64,000 bases of DNA, from the NCBI GenBank assembly GCA_028583405.1, contig CM053247.1, positions 5,662,058 through 5,726,057 of the forward strand, given 5' to 3'. A model generated the notes under the pieces. That model had not been told where the DNA came from, ran no database searches, and worked only from the letters and a program-made list of their open reading frames with translations. Shown piece by piece: positions 11,204 through 23,184 of this stretch (position 1 is the first letter of the stretch; every line of letters starts with the position of its first letter). This DNA comes from Pogonophryne albipinna (lineage: Eukaryota; Chordata; Actinopteri; Perciformes; Artedidraconidae). Position numbers and translations under genes: made by a program.

Positions 11204-11940
11204 TGTTACGTCCCCACTAAGGTCTAGGGGACCTGGAGACAATAACATACAACCAATAATTATGAGGGAGTCAGCGTAACAGTTGACAAAAGGTTTATTT
11301 GGTGTAAACCCAGAACCGAACAGACATATAACTGAAACACTCTGTTGGTGAGGAGGAGGAGGAGGAGGAGGAGGAGGAGGAGGAGGAGTAGTAGTAGTAG
11401 TAGTAGTCAAAGGATTGTGCCAAACAAAAGAAACCAGCATAACAAAACCAGGCCTATCTCTACATCTATCCTTTGAAACCAAAACTCAAACAAAAACCCT
11501 CACTAACTAAACTACAAAGAAGTTGACAAAACAATATACAGGGGTGGCAACAATCCGCTAACCTAGTGTGTCTAACCATTAGTTAGCTACGTGGTGAGAA
11601 ATGTACAGGGTACCCCAGACTTACCTAACTCCTCCACCTCTCAACACACACTTTCAAAAAGGTCAGACAATACAAAGAGAATGAGTTGCTAAACACTGCA
11701 GGCTCCTCAATCAGCAACAGGCCCAGAGTGAGAGAGAGAAGACTTCCTGGGTGCCTCCTTTATGGTCGGCCCTGGCTGCTGATAGGCCACCTGAGGGTGA
11801 GAGGATCCAATCAGCCGTCAGACTCAGGTGCACAGGCAGATACCGATCAACTGCTGATTAGCTGTGCAGAAGACAGGGAGAAGAGAGAAACACAGGAGGG
11901 AAGGAAAACCACACAAGTACAGAATGCCTGGCACGTAACA
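11204..11940. mobile_element. Solo LTR (probable Gypsy-type)
   Basis: The unit starts TGTTACG and ends CGTAACA (TG...CA ends with a short inverted repeat). It is flanked by a perfect 5-bp duplication ATAAT (11,199-11,203 and 11,941-11,945). No internal retroviral genes are present, so it is a lone LTR left by recombination. A (GGA)n/(GTA)n microsatellite lies inside. Assignment to Gypsy rests on LTR style only. Confidence 0.7.
11349..11407 (+). repeat. (GGA)n followed by (TAG)n microsatellite
   Basis: About 13 GGA repeats run directly into about six TAG repeats within the solo LTR. Confidence 0.95.
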
Positions 11941-12565
11941 ATAATGCTGCGCTATACTTTGCGGCCACATGCCGTTGCAAAGCAACGCTTATTGTTTAGG
12001 TGTCCTTTGATAAGCAGGCAGTCATATAATTAACTAGAACTAGCTAGATCTGATAGATTTGGACATAAACGCGAGTGAAGTATAACCGGACGCGAGAGAG
12101 AGATCAGAGAGCAGATCAGCTGCTGCTGACGGAGAACAAGCAGCTCTGCATGATCACAGCTCCGCCGTTGTGACGGACCGTTGAGCAGAGCAAAATTAAT
12201 ACACTAAGCTAACACACTTAGCTAGTTTATCTACTGTGGAACTAGCTAAACTAGTTATAAATATATTTATTCTTTACTGTGGGGTCACTTATTACAGGTT
12301 CAGCGAGCTGCACGAGCCTGACGGGCTGTCAGGAGAGGGAGAGGAAAAGCACCCCGTTTATTTTTCCCATTTTATCATCCAGAATTACTGTAAACCTTTG
12401 AATAAAGTAGTTAATATACTATTAGTAGTTTGTTTAAATGCATTACTTATGTTTTTTTTTTTCATTAACATAAAATAAATCTCACGTACCCCCTGCAGTA
12501 CTCCAACGTACCCCTAGGGTTCAGCGTACACCCATTTGAGAACCACTGCCCTACACTGTACATGG

Positions 12566-12935
12566 CTGTGGGATTAGTTTTGTATCATAAAGATAAAGCA
12601 ACACTTTCTCAGAATAAAGAAAAACTATGAGTTTAAAAGAAAAAAAAACTGAGTCAAGCAAAATAAAATACATTTCAAAAATAAAACTATAAGTTGCAAA
12701 CAAATCATTTGTGTAATCATGTAAACTATAAGTCTTTTTTCTTTGTCTTAACATAGGTTTTTGTTTGCAGTTCTTGTTTCTTCTTTCTCAATGATCAGAC
12801 TTTTGCTCTCGCTGCAGCTCTTCTCGTTTGCGCTCCCTCATTTTTTGTTTTCAATTTTGACACAAACATCCCAGGTGGGCGGGACTTTCAGGGGTGTGTC
12901 CTCATTGGCTACTCCGTTTTTGAGTGACAGCCCAC
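12566..12935 (+). repeat. Left arm of a separated inverted repeat
   Basis: It begins about GTGGGATTAGTTTTGTATCA and is matched in reverse by 16,850-17,215 at high identity. It includes CAGGTGGGCGGGACTTTCAG. The arms enclose about 3.9 kb with a Rex3-like LINE. Non-coding. Confidence 0.75.
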
Positions 12936-13295
12936 TACACCACAGATCATACAGTGCAACTCATGCAGCAAACTCCGGAGTCCACTCGGCCACGTTAGTG
13001 TCGGTGTCTCCTGGGGGGTTTCATGAAAATATCGGACTCATCTCATGGATTGCAGTGCATTACACTTGTGTTGTGTAGTTTATACTTTATTCCAACTTTA
13101 AATATTGTAATACCTGAACACACTGCTGCTGTTAAATAATTTCCCAATTTGGGATTGATAAAGTGTCTGTCTGTCTATTTATTTATTTTATAGATTAAAA
13201 AAACACATCTATGTATTTTCAAGCTAAATGTGATAAACAATATAAACAGCATACTGTTATTTTTTCAAAGGCATTTCAAAAAGCATATATTGCTA

Positions 13296-14453
13296 TGTTT
13301 AGGATGACGGATCAGCTTTTTACTCTCGCAAGGATCCTTGCCTGGGATTATGCTTATCCGGTCTACATGTGTTTTGACTTGGAGAAGGCGTATGACCGAG
13401 TTCCCAGGGTTACTGTGGGAGGTGCTGCAGGAGTATGGGGTGAGGGGTTCTCTACTCAGGGCCATCCAATCTCTGTACTCCCAAAGCGAGAGCTGTGTCC
13501 GGGGACCCATTTCCGGTGAGGGTTGGCCTCCGCCAGGGCTGCGCTTTGTCACCAATCCTGTTTGTAATATACATCATGGATTGGATTTCGAGGCGTAGTC
13601 ATGGGGGGGGGGGGGTCTGCAGTTCGGTGGGCTAAGGATTGCACCACTGCTTTTTGCAGATGATGTGGTTCTAATGGCTTCATCGGTCTGCGACCTTCAG
13701 CACTCACTGGATCGGTTCGCAACCGAGTGTGAAGCGGCTGGGATGAGGATCAGCACCAACATGGTTCTCAGCAGGAAACCGATGGACTGTCCACTCCAAG
13801 TAGGGAATGAGTCCTTACCCCAAGTGAAGGAGTTCAAGTATCTCAGGGTCTTGTTCTCGAGTGAGGGAACAATGGAGCGTGAGATGGGCCGGAGAATCGG
13901 AGCAGCGGGAGCGGTATTGCAGTCGCTTTACCGCACCGTTGTGACGAAAAGAGAGCTGAGCCAGAAGGCAAAGCTCTCTGTCTACCGGGCCATTTTCGTT
14001 CCTACCCTCACCTATGGTCATGAAGGATGGGTCATGACCGAAAGAACGAGATCGCGGATACAAGCGGCCGAGATGGGTTTTCTCCGCAGGGTGGCTGGTG
14101 TCTCCCTTAGGGATACGGTGAGAAGTTCAGTCATCCGGGAGGGACTCGGAGTTGAGCCGCTCCTCCTTCGCGTCAAAAGGAGTCAGTTGAGGTGGTTCGG
14201 GCACCTAGTAAGGATGCCACCTGGGCGCCTCCCTAGGGAGGTGTTCCAGGCACGTCCAGCTGGGAAGAGACCAAGGGGTAGACCTAGGACCAGGTGGAGG
14301 GATTATATCTCTTCGCTGGCTTGAGAGCGCCTTGGGATCCCCCAGTCAGAGCTGGTTGATGTCGCCAGGGAAAGGAAAGTTTGGGGCTCTCTGCTGGAAC
14401 TGCTACCCCCGTGACCCGACCACGGATAAGCGGTAGAAGATGGATGGATGGAT
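13296..14453 (+). pseudogene. Rex3/RTE-like LINE fragment, 5'-truncated
   Basis: Reverse-transcriptase pieces are readable in shifting frames. FDLEKAYDRVPR lies at about 13,375, then an LQEYGVRGSLLRAIQSLYS piece at 13,420-13,480, then the AxxFADDVV-type catalytic box as LLFADDVVLMAS at about 13,645-13,685. The longest intact frame (13,665-14,324, 219 aa) is the C-terminal domain with TYGHEGWVMTERTRSRIQAA and RWFGHLVRMPPGRLPREV. The 3' end is a (GATG)n run at about 14,439-14,453, the tail style of Rex3. Frameshifts and 5' loss make it a dead copy. It would have reverse-transcribed its own RNA. Confidence 0.8.
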
Positions 14454-14459
14454 AGGACA

Positions 14460-16840
14460 AACAATTAATGACTGCTTTAATTTAACAAATTCTACAATAT
14501 AAAAGTGACAGATGTGCTTTATTAAACAAACCAGACCTAGGCTGCATACCAACACAATTAGGAACATGCTCACATCTTACTATGTGGGTCTGAAGAGCTG
14601 AAGCATTCATACACAATGGATACAAACTGTGTTGTCTCATTCTATATCCTGTGAGAAAATTATATACATTTAGCATTCAAAATTCGACATACTATTCCTG
14701 AGGAAGATCTGAATAATCAACAGATTTGAATGGAATCTCTAACATTTTCATGTAGAATAAAGACAAAAGAGTGATTATACAAATTACATTTATTGAAATT
14801 TGAACCTGAAGATGAAGTCTCAAAGAATGTTTTAAATAAAAGGACATAAAACAAAAAGCTGGATAATAATACAGTCTATTAAATGTAAAGACATTTGGTC
14901 AAATGAAATGACACTGAGCAAGTGATAAGAACAACGCGTGGATGAAGCTGGTGCAGGTCTTTCTTCATGCCCCCCCTCCGTGCTGTCCCCTCAGAGGAAG
15001 TGGGGAAACGGGATAAGACTCTGGACGCCACGCTGTCTCAATGATCCACACTGTTAATATGAGAGGAAAATAAATGTTTTAGGAAATGAAGAATATGAAG
15101 TGTTGAGATCTCCATATGAAGTGAATACTTAAAATGAAAGTTAATTATAAATCATATATGATCAATCATATTCTTGTATGAACCCATAATGAGAATGCTC
15201 CTTGATCTAAGGAGAAATGCATTGAGGCCTCAAAAAGGTGGTTATGTCATAGCCATAGAATATGTCTGGTTATGTCCCTTTTTACACAAACGTGGGAAGG
15301 TGTGTCTTATGCCATAAGCTATGGAATATGTCTGGTCATGTCCAGCCCTGTACATCAGAGGCCATGCCCAGTTTTGTTTCATTGGTTTTTGGTATGGAGG
15401 AGGTGTTTTGGGGGTTTCTATCCTGTTTTTTGAGCATAAAGAGACTGGCTTTTTGGAGAGAGCGCGAGAGAGGGGGGGGTTTCCCCTGGTATACTCTCTC
15501 CCGGTAGGCTCTGTCCTTCAGAGCTGGGTTAATAGCTCTCGGTAAAGGTTCTCTCAAACTTGGTAAATATTTCTTGATTTTCTTCGTTGAAAGCTGAGTG
15601 GAATGAATTGAGATGTGTATGTGAGTATTAGTACCCGCCACCTGTGAGGACCTTCCTCCGAATTCATGCGGATAGGAATGGGTTTTTGAATGTTATGCAC
15701 ACCGTCTGTGTCGGAAAAAAGGTATGAAATTGATGTGAATTGATTGGGTGAAAATGAAAGTTTGAATGTGCTTTTTATTATCACCGGTCTTTTTATGAGG
15801 AAATGCCTCTAAATTCTATCGGGAGATTTAGAAATCACAACTGAATGGGGCAGTTGAAATTACAATTTTGGTAATAAATGTAAGACTGTGAATTAAAGTT
15901 TCATATTTGAACATGATCACAGCATCATTTTGTTTAGTAGGATTATAATGTTGTAAAGAGAGAAGGTAAAAACCCTGTATTAGTTTGGACCTATTTTTCT
16001 TCAAATAAACTGATCCCACCTTTTTGGACTCGGACAACTTAAAAGACATCTGTGCTCTCCTCTCCTGCTTCAAAGGTAAGACTGCACCCTGCCACACTCA
16101 CACTTAGGTTGGAACACACCTCATTTACTGATATCAAAAATCCTTCGGGATCGCTTAAACAGATTTAAGAGAGTTGTCTGAATTGAAACAGCAGTTAATT
16201 GAACCTGGTTCTTCGGGGAGTTAATAGAGGTGAGATCTTGCTGACGTTGGTGGATCTGAGCCAAGCAGTAAACTTACATAGACTCAATAACTTCGGTCAG
16301 GTCAATTAGTAGGTCAGAGTAATTTCCCGGGAATAAATTATCAGGACCTCACCTACTCTCAACAGAAGTTAACAAATAAAACACAGCTCAGGGGCAGTCA
16401 TGGACGGTAGGTTTTCCTACAAAGTTAACTCAGCCACCATTGATTTTCATATCAAATTAGCGTGTTAATAAAATAAGCTATCATGGTTTATACTTGCGTA
16501 TCTAAACAGAATCATGAAAGCCTGTTGGTAGAGTCAGGCACACGAGTCCGTTTGAGTGTGTGCGCTGGTGTCTGAACGCTCACTCATTGCTAGCTATGTA
16601 GCTAACTGTTAGGCTACTTAGCTTGCATTGTTATGGATCTAAAGCTAACTTTCATAGCACAGCTTTCCTTCTCACTTAACACAATAAAGAAACAGACCGT
16701 GTAGTACAGCACAAACAACACAAATGATCAATACTTACATATATTTTCACTTGTAGTATTATAATAATTGAAATGCTGGTTCTTCTGGGGGTGTTGTATC
16801 CACGCTCAGCTACCGCACCGCAGCTACCTGCACTGTACAA
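14460..16840. other. Non-coding interior between inverted arms
   Basis: No gene recognised. Near 15,240-15,350 an imperfect duplication of TATGTCTGGTTATGTCC / TATGTCTGGTCATGTCC is visible. A short purine-rich run lies near 15,460. The stretch may be decayed retroelement sequence, but no LTR pair or protein motif could be confirmed. Confidence 0.35.
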
Positions 16841-16849
16841 TCGCTGGAG

Positions 16850-17215
16850 GACTGGGCTGTCACTCAAAAACTGAGTAGCCAATGGGGACGCACCCCTGAA
16901 AGTCCCGCCCACCTGGGAGGTTTGTGTCAGAATCTCAAACAAAAAGTGAAGGAGCGCAAACGAGGAAGCTGCAGCGAGAGCAAAAGTCTGATCATTGAGA
17001 AAGAAGAAACAAGAACTGCAAACAAAAACCTATGTTAAAACAAAGAAAAAAGACTTATAGTTTACATGATTACACAAATGATTTGTTTGCAATTTATAGT
17101 TTTATTTTTGAAATTTATTTTATTTTGCTTGACTCAGTTTTTTTTTCTTTTAAACTCATATTTTTGCTTTATTCTGAGAACGTGTTGCTTTATCTTTATG
17201 ATACAAAACTAATCC
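16850..17215 (-). repeat. Right arm of the separated inverted repeat
   Basis: Reverse complement of 12,566-12,935, ending about TGATACAAAACTAATCCCAT. Small substitutions and short indels separate the two arms. Confidence 0.75.
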
Positions 17216-17317
17216 CATACATATCCGGCATGAATCGCTGAAAGGTTTGGGAAGCTTTGTTTCGTGAAAGGCTGGCAGAGGGTGTGGCCATAGCTCTGGG
17301 CGTGGCTACTGGCTATC

Positions 17318-17946
17318 CTACGGAGCCCCCTAGGGGACATGGAGAAGGAAAAAAAAATATTTGAAAAAAATTAAAATTACGAGATCTCGCAATACTTTTG
17401 CGAGATCTCGTTGCAGTTTGTAGACGGCCCCTAAGCACTCATCTCTCTCCTCCAGCTGCAGATTGTGGCCAATTCTTGAAGTTTAGCTCAGATGACGGCG
17501 CGTATCGAACTGTTCTGATAAAAAAAACAACTCTGTAGCTCGTTGTCTACCTTGCTATGATTGTAAAGTCATGTTGTTTGTATTTTTACAACGTTATGTT
17601 CATGAGGTATTGATCCGCAAAATTCGAATCTGTCAATAACACAGCTCAGAGTATGCTTTGCGACGTGCATGTCCCCTCGCTCTGAGTGTTCTCTTGAGGT
17701 GTCTTTCACTTATGTGAAACCCGTGCCTATTGCCAAGCACTGATGTTATATCTTTATATTTAAGGCCAAGCTCAAAGCAAAATTGATGAACCGCTCCATT
17801 GTTGTGGTTTCTGTGTTGCTGAACTGACCAGGAAGTACATTGAGCTAAATGAAACGTTTTGCGAGATCTCACATAATAATAATTATTATTTATTTTTTTC
17901 AAATACATATTTTTTTCTTCTCCATGTCCCCTAGGGGGCTCCGTAG
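17318..17946. mobile_element. Short DNA transposon with CTACGGAGCCCCC ends
   Basis: Terminal inverted repeats begin CTACGGAGCCCCCTAGGGGA and extend through the CATGGAGAA that follows. Both flanks show TATC (17,314-17,317 and 17,947-17,950), a 4-bp target duplication. The interior holds AGATCTCG-rich subterminal sequence and a 91-codon minus-strand frame (17,633-17,908). Confidence 0.75.
17633..17908 (-). pseudogene. Helix-turn-helix fragment of an integrase-like transposase
   Basis: The 91-aa frame contains CFELGLKYKDITSVL, then ISERHLKRTLRARG and RRKAYSE. This pattern, a hydrophobic helix then an 'IS.RHLKR.L' helix then 'RRK.YS', resembles the N-terminal DNA-binding region of integrase-core proteins common in fish and cnidarian repeats. 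The catalytic core is absent. It lies wholly inside the short transposon at 17,318-17,946. Family recall is from memory and unverified. Confidence 0.5.
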
Positions 17947-17950
17947 TATC

Positions 17951-18960
17951 CCTACACCCAGGAAGACAATGAGAAATCTCCAGGAGGTCTTTTCTGTGTT
18001 AGAGTTTTACTCACTATAGGTTGTACTTTCAGGGTTTTTGACTCTGCAGACCGTTTACATGCATAAAAACCTTCATAACACACAAGGGGACGGGTAATAA
18101 CCGGAAAAGCATGACATGGGACCTTTAAGTTTTTTGATCAACGAAGGACAATGCCTGTATTCTCATTTCCATTATAAGAACAATTTCCTTCACAATTCAG
18201 AAGTCTTGGGACACAATGAACAAAATTACATGACAGCATCTGTGAATGTAACTCTGTACATTTACTTGTAGGCTACATAGCTTTATACTTCCAACCACTT
18301 ATTTTATTGATCCTTTTACTTCATTATATTTATACAGTATCATACATTACAGTTATCGCTGCTGTTTTTTGTAATGTATTGGTATTTGTTTTGGTTTAAC
18401 CAATAATTATATAAATAGGCCTACTTCTTTCTTAGTGGGACAGTCATTCCTTCACAGTTCTATAGACTTTTCATAGTATTAATAGTTGTCTGTGTCACAT
18501 CTATGCTCACACTATGCCGATGTTGGAAATAATTAAATCTTTAAATAACAAAACCCTTGCATTGTTCTAGATTGTTCAACACTTTGGAAAAGAAAACTGC
18601 AAAGAAGGAGAAAAGTCACTAATATAAAATATGAATGCTATAGCCTATGAGTGTGGTGAACTCTTTAAATCCTTTAATTCTTGATTTGGCTCTGAAATGG
18701 TCTCTTTGAGTCACAGTATTTGCTTTATAGTGGCATGACTTTAAAAAGTATTAATAAATGAACATTTCAATATTCTACATGTGTTATAAACAATTAATTA
18801 ATATTTAAATGTGTCTTTGAAATAGTATGTCTACACCGAGTTTGTATCGATGTTATTATCAGCACATACTATATTCACTCATTATACAGATATATAAACA
18901 TCATCAGTGAATGTGCAGTCGTGATGAAGTCACTCAAGGATTATTGGGGTTACATTGGAT
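17951..18960. other. Upstream flank of the fam169a-like gene
   Basis: No gene. About 17,970-18,128 resembles the right end of a TTAA-type MITE (it ends in a CATGGGACCTTTAA-like stretch), but no left end was found. About 18,130-18,960 is AT-rich with nothing recognisable. Confidence 0.35.
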
Positions 18961-18971
18961 TATTCTGTAGT

Positions 18972-19020
18972 TATATAAAGCAGCTGCACGTGATTGGCAG
19001 CTGGAGCCGAGCATGCGCAG
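18972..19020 (+). promoter_or_regulatory. Putative fam169a-like core promoter
   Basis: TATATAAA sits at 18,972-18,979. An E-box CACGTG is at 18,987-18,992, an inverted CCAAT (ATTGG) at 18,993-18,997, and an NRF1-like GCATGCGCAG at 19,011-19,020. A start site near 19,005 would fit the TATA position. Inferred from motifs plus the strong splice donor at 19,129. Confidence 0.55.
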
Positions 19021-19128
19021 AGCGTCTCCTCGCATTTATTAACACAAGAAACCACAAGCGTATTTACGGAGTTTAAAGTGCAGAGTGAGAGTTTTTAAGG
19101 AAAGGAAAGCGTCCTGTGAAGAATCAAG
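19005..19128 (+). other. Putative non-coding exon 1 of fam169a-like gene
   Basis: The exon is bounded by the TATA-based start and a consensus donor (AATCAAG|GTGAGT, GT at 19,129). The coding ATG is in the next exon two bases after its acceptor, so this would be 5' UTR. The true start is not determinable from sequence alone. Confidence 0.5.
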
Positions 19129-20018
19129 GTGAGTTTATGTTTTTTCCGCGGTTCGACCCGTCTCTGTGAGTGTGTGTGAGTGTGAGAGGGGGGTGTGTGT
19201 GCTTGGTTTATTCTCTGTGCGCTGTAAATGGAATTAGGATAGAAAGGAGGACGCTGCATCATGGAGTGTATTCAGCAGCAGTTCGTGTTAAAGCAGTTCT
19301 CTGCATGTAAGTGCTTCAGGCCGCCGCTCTGGAAGTTTCTCCGGCCGCACGCACTGAGCTGCCGGCCAGAAACTGAACATTATCCCGGCCGTTTTATCGG
19401 GAACAAAATGTTCCTCCACCCGAACGTGAAGCTATACCTGCGCACAGACCCTTAACATAATGCCGTCAAAAAGTTATATTTTAACATTTGTATTCATTCT
19501 TTCGTCATGATTTTGGACAACTTTTGTTGCCTTTTAATTTTATTTGTGGACATTTGTAACAACTGAAGTTGATTATTTGCGTGTTTTCACTCTTATAAAA
19601 AAACAGAATGGCACAGACTTGCAGCATGAGTGTTGAGTCTGCATTTTCATTTAAATGTGATGCTGAAGTATTTGCTGCTGGGACAACAGAGGAGTCTTCA
19701 TCACTCACTGCGAGCTTAGAGTACACACCACACACCCAACACCAACACACACACGCACGCGCGCGCCACAGTCACAACCACCGTCCTCTGGAACTCCTTG
19801 TACCCTTTTTAGTTTCGCGCGGTTTTCGATGCTCGTCAGGCTGATCGTTAATGAGATAAAGTGCACACTCAGCACTTGTGATTGAAGTTCTATCTGATGT
19901 AAAGGTTTTACCAACACATTTCTCCCGGCCTGTAACATGTAAGTCTGCTTTGTGCATATTATTAACTGAAGAAGAATGAGCCATACAGTGTAGACATTGT
20001 GTTTGGAGTATGTGTGTG
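19129..20018 (+). other. Intron 1, proximal part
   Basis: CpG-richer near 19,300-19,400, as expected downstream of a promoter. The remainder is non-coding, with a short CA/CG-rich run near 19,735-19,770. Confidence 0.4.
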
Positions 20019-20026
20019 TCTGTGTG

Positions 20027-20611
20027 CAGGCCCGTACCCAGGATTTCTTAATACCGAGGTCCAAAACATGCTAGGGGAGCTAGGGGAGCTCGGGGGCAGC
20101 CCCCCCCCCCCAAAAATGTGTATGCACACAAAACCATTTTACTCTGGGCTCAGCAGGTGAGAAACTAAAGAGGGGCTTCCACATGTGGCAGGCCAGGTGT
20201 TGGTGCTGCCGGATTTGGCACCCCCAATATAACTTTGTCCAAAATAGTCGTAATGTCACCAAAATCACACTGGTGTTTGCTGTTCACCTGTAGTTTGTGC
20301 ACACAAAAGCGTTTTACTCTGGGCAAAAGCATTACATCATTATTTACACAACACGAAAATAACTTAATGTAAAGTATTTATTTCACCTTCCCTTATTATA
20401 CATGGGTACAAGTCCGGACTGCGGCTGTTTGTTGATAAATTGATGTTGTCTTCTTCTGTTTGCTTTAATGTAGGCTACTTAGTTGTGCATTGCCCCCACC
20501 GCCAGTAAATGGAAGTACTACAAAGAACCCTGTTAATTATATGAAGTTATTTCACAAGTTTTATTATATACACCTCAACATTATTCGACCTCAATGGTGG
20601 GTACGGCCATG
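20027..20611. mobile_element. hAT-type MITE in intron 1
   Basis: Ends are CAGGCCCGTACCCAGGATT and AATGGTGGGTACGGCCATG, an imperfect inverted repeat. The 8-bp target duplication is TCTGTGTG (20,019-20,026 and 20,612-20,619). The interior repeats a GTGCACACAAAA..TTTTACTCTGGG motif. Non-coding. Confidence 0.78.
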
Positions 20612-20619
20612 TCTGTGTG

Positions 20620-21250
20620 TGTCAAAGCCTCAGAACCTTTGTCAATGTGCACCTTTTACTTTTACAGTTGTATCCTAAGCAGAAAGGATGTTGATGCCGC
20701 ACAGGTTAAAGGCCAAACTGCTCAGTTAGGAATCCCCTCTGCAAACAGGAAACAAAAAACTAAAACAGTTAAAGAGTCACTGAAATGAACAAATGTGTCA
20801 ACATCCCCTACCCCTTTCTTAGGATAATACCCTCCCCTTTAACTGTAGTCAGGGTGAAACCTTTATACAGTATGTCACATGTTAGTGAAGAGTTGAATTT
20901 TGTTTGTGTAGATTTACAAAAAGGGAAAATTAACCATTGCATCCGTGATCAATCATCGCCAATCATGGTATGTGATACTTTCAGTATTTGAGGATCAGTT
21001 ACTGCCTTTACAGAAACTGGTTTACATTTTATATAAAGGAATAGAGCGGTGCAGTGATGACGTATTTTTTAGGCCGACCTGGAAATTAGCATCGCAAGGG
21101 ATCCCTCAACAAAGGCAATGGGACTTTTTCCATTGGATTTCATATTGCAGTTAGACTATATTGTATTATAGTCTCCTAAGACAGCAACCACTTTTTTTGA
21201 TCACACATAGGAGCTTCAGATATTTACCAGTGGGGTGTTCACTGGCTTGT
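20620..21250 (+). other. Intron 1 sequence with dispersed repeat piece
   Basis: Mostly unassigned. About 21,045-21,140 contains a GCAGTGATGACGT...GCATCGCAAGGGATCCCTC...GGCAATGGGACTTTTTCC pattern shared with repeats at 42,340, 48,090, 51,650 and 62,010. Confidence 0.4.
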
Positions 21251-22482
21251 TTAACCCTCCGGTATCACTGTGGACGTTTTTGTCCATATGGGTCATTTTT
21301 CACTTTTCATTTTGCAATAACTTTGGTTGTGTTGGTGCAAATGGCCTGATTTTTTGTAACAAGGCTATTTTCTCGATCTATTTTGGAATTCCAATTTCAA
21401 TTTTTTAAATCGGTCTTTAATTCACTGTGTAACAAATCGACTACGCAAATTAGTCATTTGAGACAAAAATGTCCACTGCAAAATGCTTTGATAAAAACAT
21501 TATATTAAAAGGTTTTTTTCACAACCTTTTTGGGTTCAATCTTTAAAGCAACTTCCACCCTAATAGAAAATATCAAAAATGTAATCATTTTCAGGATTTT
21601 AACCCTTTAAATGCCATTTTGAATACATGAAACCGCTGTTTTTTTTCATGATGAAAACAGAGAAAATGTGATATTTTCCAAAAAATACATATCTGGGTAC
21701 TGGCTCTTTTTTTTTTATAACAGTCTTGGATATGTCAAAGATTAGCAACAAAATTGATTTTTTTGCATTATTAGTTTTTGCACAAAATCAGATTGAACAA
21801 AAAAGTTACAAATTAGTCATTCGGGACAAAAATGTCCACTTCCAAAAACTGCTCTAAAATGACAACAGATTAATATTTTTAAAAACTTTTTGGGGTTAAA
21901 TCTTTCAATCAACTTCAGTCCTGATCAAAAATACCAAATGTTAAATTATGTTCAGGATTTTAACCCTTGAACTGCCAGTTTGAAAACATGAATTTGCGTT
22001 TTCTATGAAAAACATGCACAAAAAGGCAGTTATTTTCCATATGATAAATGTTGGGGTGGTCAGCCTTTTTTTTTTTTAACACAGTCTTGGATATGTCAAA
22101 GATTAGCAACAACATTGATTTTGGTGATTATTAGTTTTTGCACAGAATCAGATTAAACAAAAAACTCACACATTAGCCACTCGCGGACAAAAATGTCCCA
22201 TCCACTCCCATTATAACCACATATTTTGATCTCTCCGCCATACCGGAATAAAATCATGCATTTTGTAATGTCAGGGTTTTATATTGGAGGAAAATAGTTA
22301 AATTTGTCCTTTTTACTGTAAAAACCAGATGTGACATTTTACCATTGAATTACATGCTTGTCATTTCTTGGTTTCTTTGCCTGTTGTATAATGGGGCCCT
22401 GACAGCCATTGGAATACATGTATGCAACTAATATGATGAAGGTGTGTTGGTATGGATGCGGAAGAGTGGTATCAGCTGAGAA

Positions 22483-22483
<1 letters not shown>

Positions 22484-22536
<53 letters not shown>
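22484..22536 (+). repeat. (TG)n microsatellite, left arm
   Basis: 53 bp. The positional counterpart in the right arm of the palindrome is 151 bp (24,672-24,822). Confidence 0.98.
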
Positions 22537-22539
<3 letters not shown>

Positions 22540-23184
22540 GATGTACAGGTGTGTGTACAGAGACAACAATATACAGTAGATTTGGTTTACAGCAAGTCGC
22601 AGTTTTCACCTCATATCTTTCTTTCTTTCTCTCTCTCTTTTTCTCTCACTCCCTCATTCCAAAACTCATACACACTCTTACATATTAAACCTTCTTATAC
22701 CTTGTGTGAGTGATTGTGTGTGAGAATGAGACAGGAGTAAGTGTGCTCTCATGGCGTTTTGTTTTTCATTTGTGCTGTTTCATGTGTCTTTGAGGTAAAC
22801 AGATGTATGATCTTGACCCAGCTTGACCTCGATGTTTTGAATTGTTTGAACTTCAAAGTCCTTTGATAATGTCAAGCAGACATACACAGCGATACATACA
22901 CTCCTTGAAGTAAATAAAAACACCTGGCTGCAAAGCCAAAGCTTCAAATATGTGTAGTTTGGCTGGATGGTCATTTCATTCCTGTGATACGCAACAAGCA
23001 GTAAGATGAAGAGGAGCTTCTCTGTGGGACAAGAGGTCTCTGCTCATGCAGCCCCTAACTTCAGCTGCAGGACTCATCCTCTGAAACAGAAACACCCTGA
23101 GAAGGAGAATCTGGTGTGGATCTGAACTGTGCTTGAAAGGAGTCAGCACAAAGATAAAACACTTTTTTGCCAAACATGAGAAGG

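Larger units (their letters stand above)
10833..12548. mobile_element. hAT-type element carrying a solo LTR
   Basis: The ends are CAGTGTTCTCAAAC and TTGAGAACCACTG, with a perfect 8-bp target duplication CCCTACAC (10,825-10,832 and 12,549-12,556). A 737-bp LTR-like insertion (11,204-11,940) is nested inside. The right interior holds GTACCCC-rich subterminal sequence. No transposase seen. Confidence 0.88.

Noticed and set aside
12551..12754. 67-aa frame repeated at 17,032-17,241
   Set aside because: Present in both inverted arms because they are copies. The sequence is low-complexity Phe/Leu/Tyr and differs by indels, so coding is not supported.
19261..19455. 64-aa frame just downstream of exon 1
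   Set aside because: It lies in intron 1 after a strong donor, has no FAM169 similarity, and sits in CpG-rich sequence that is open by composition.
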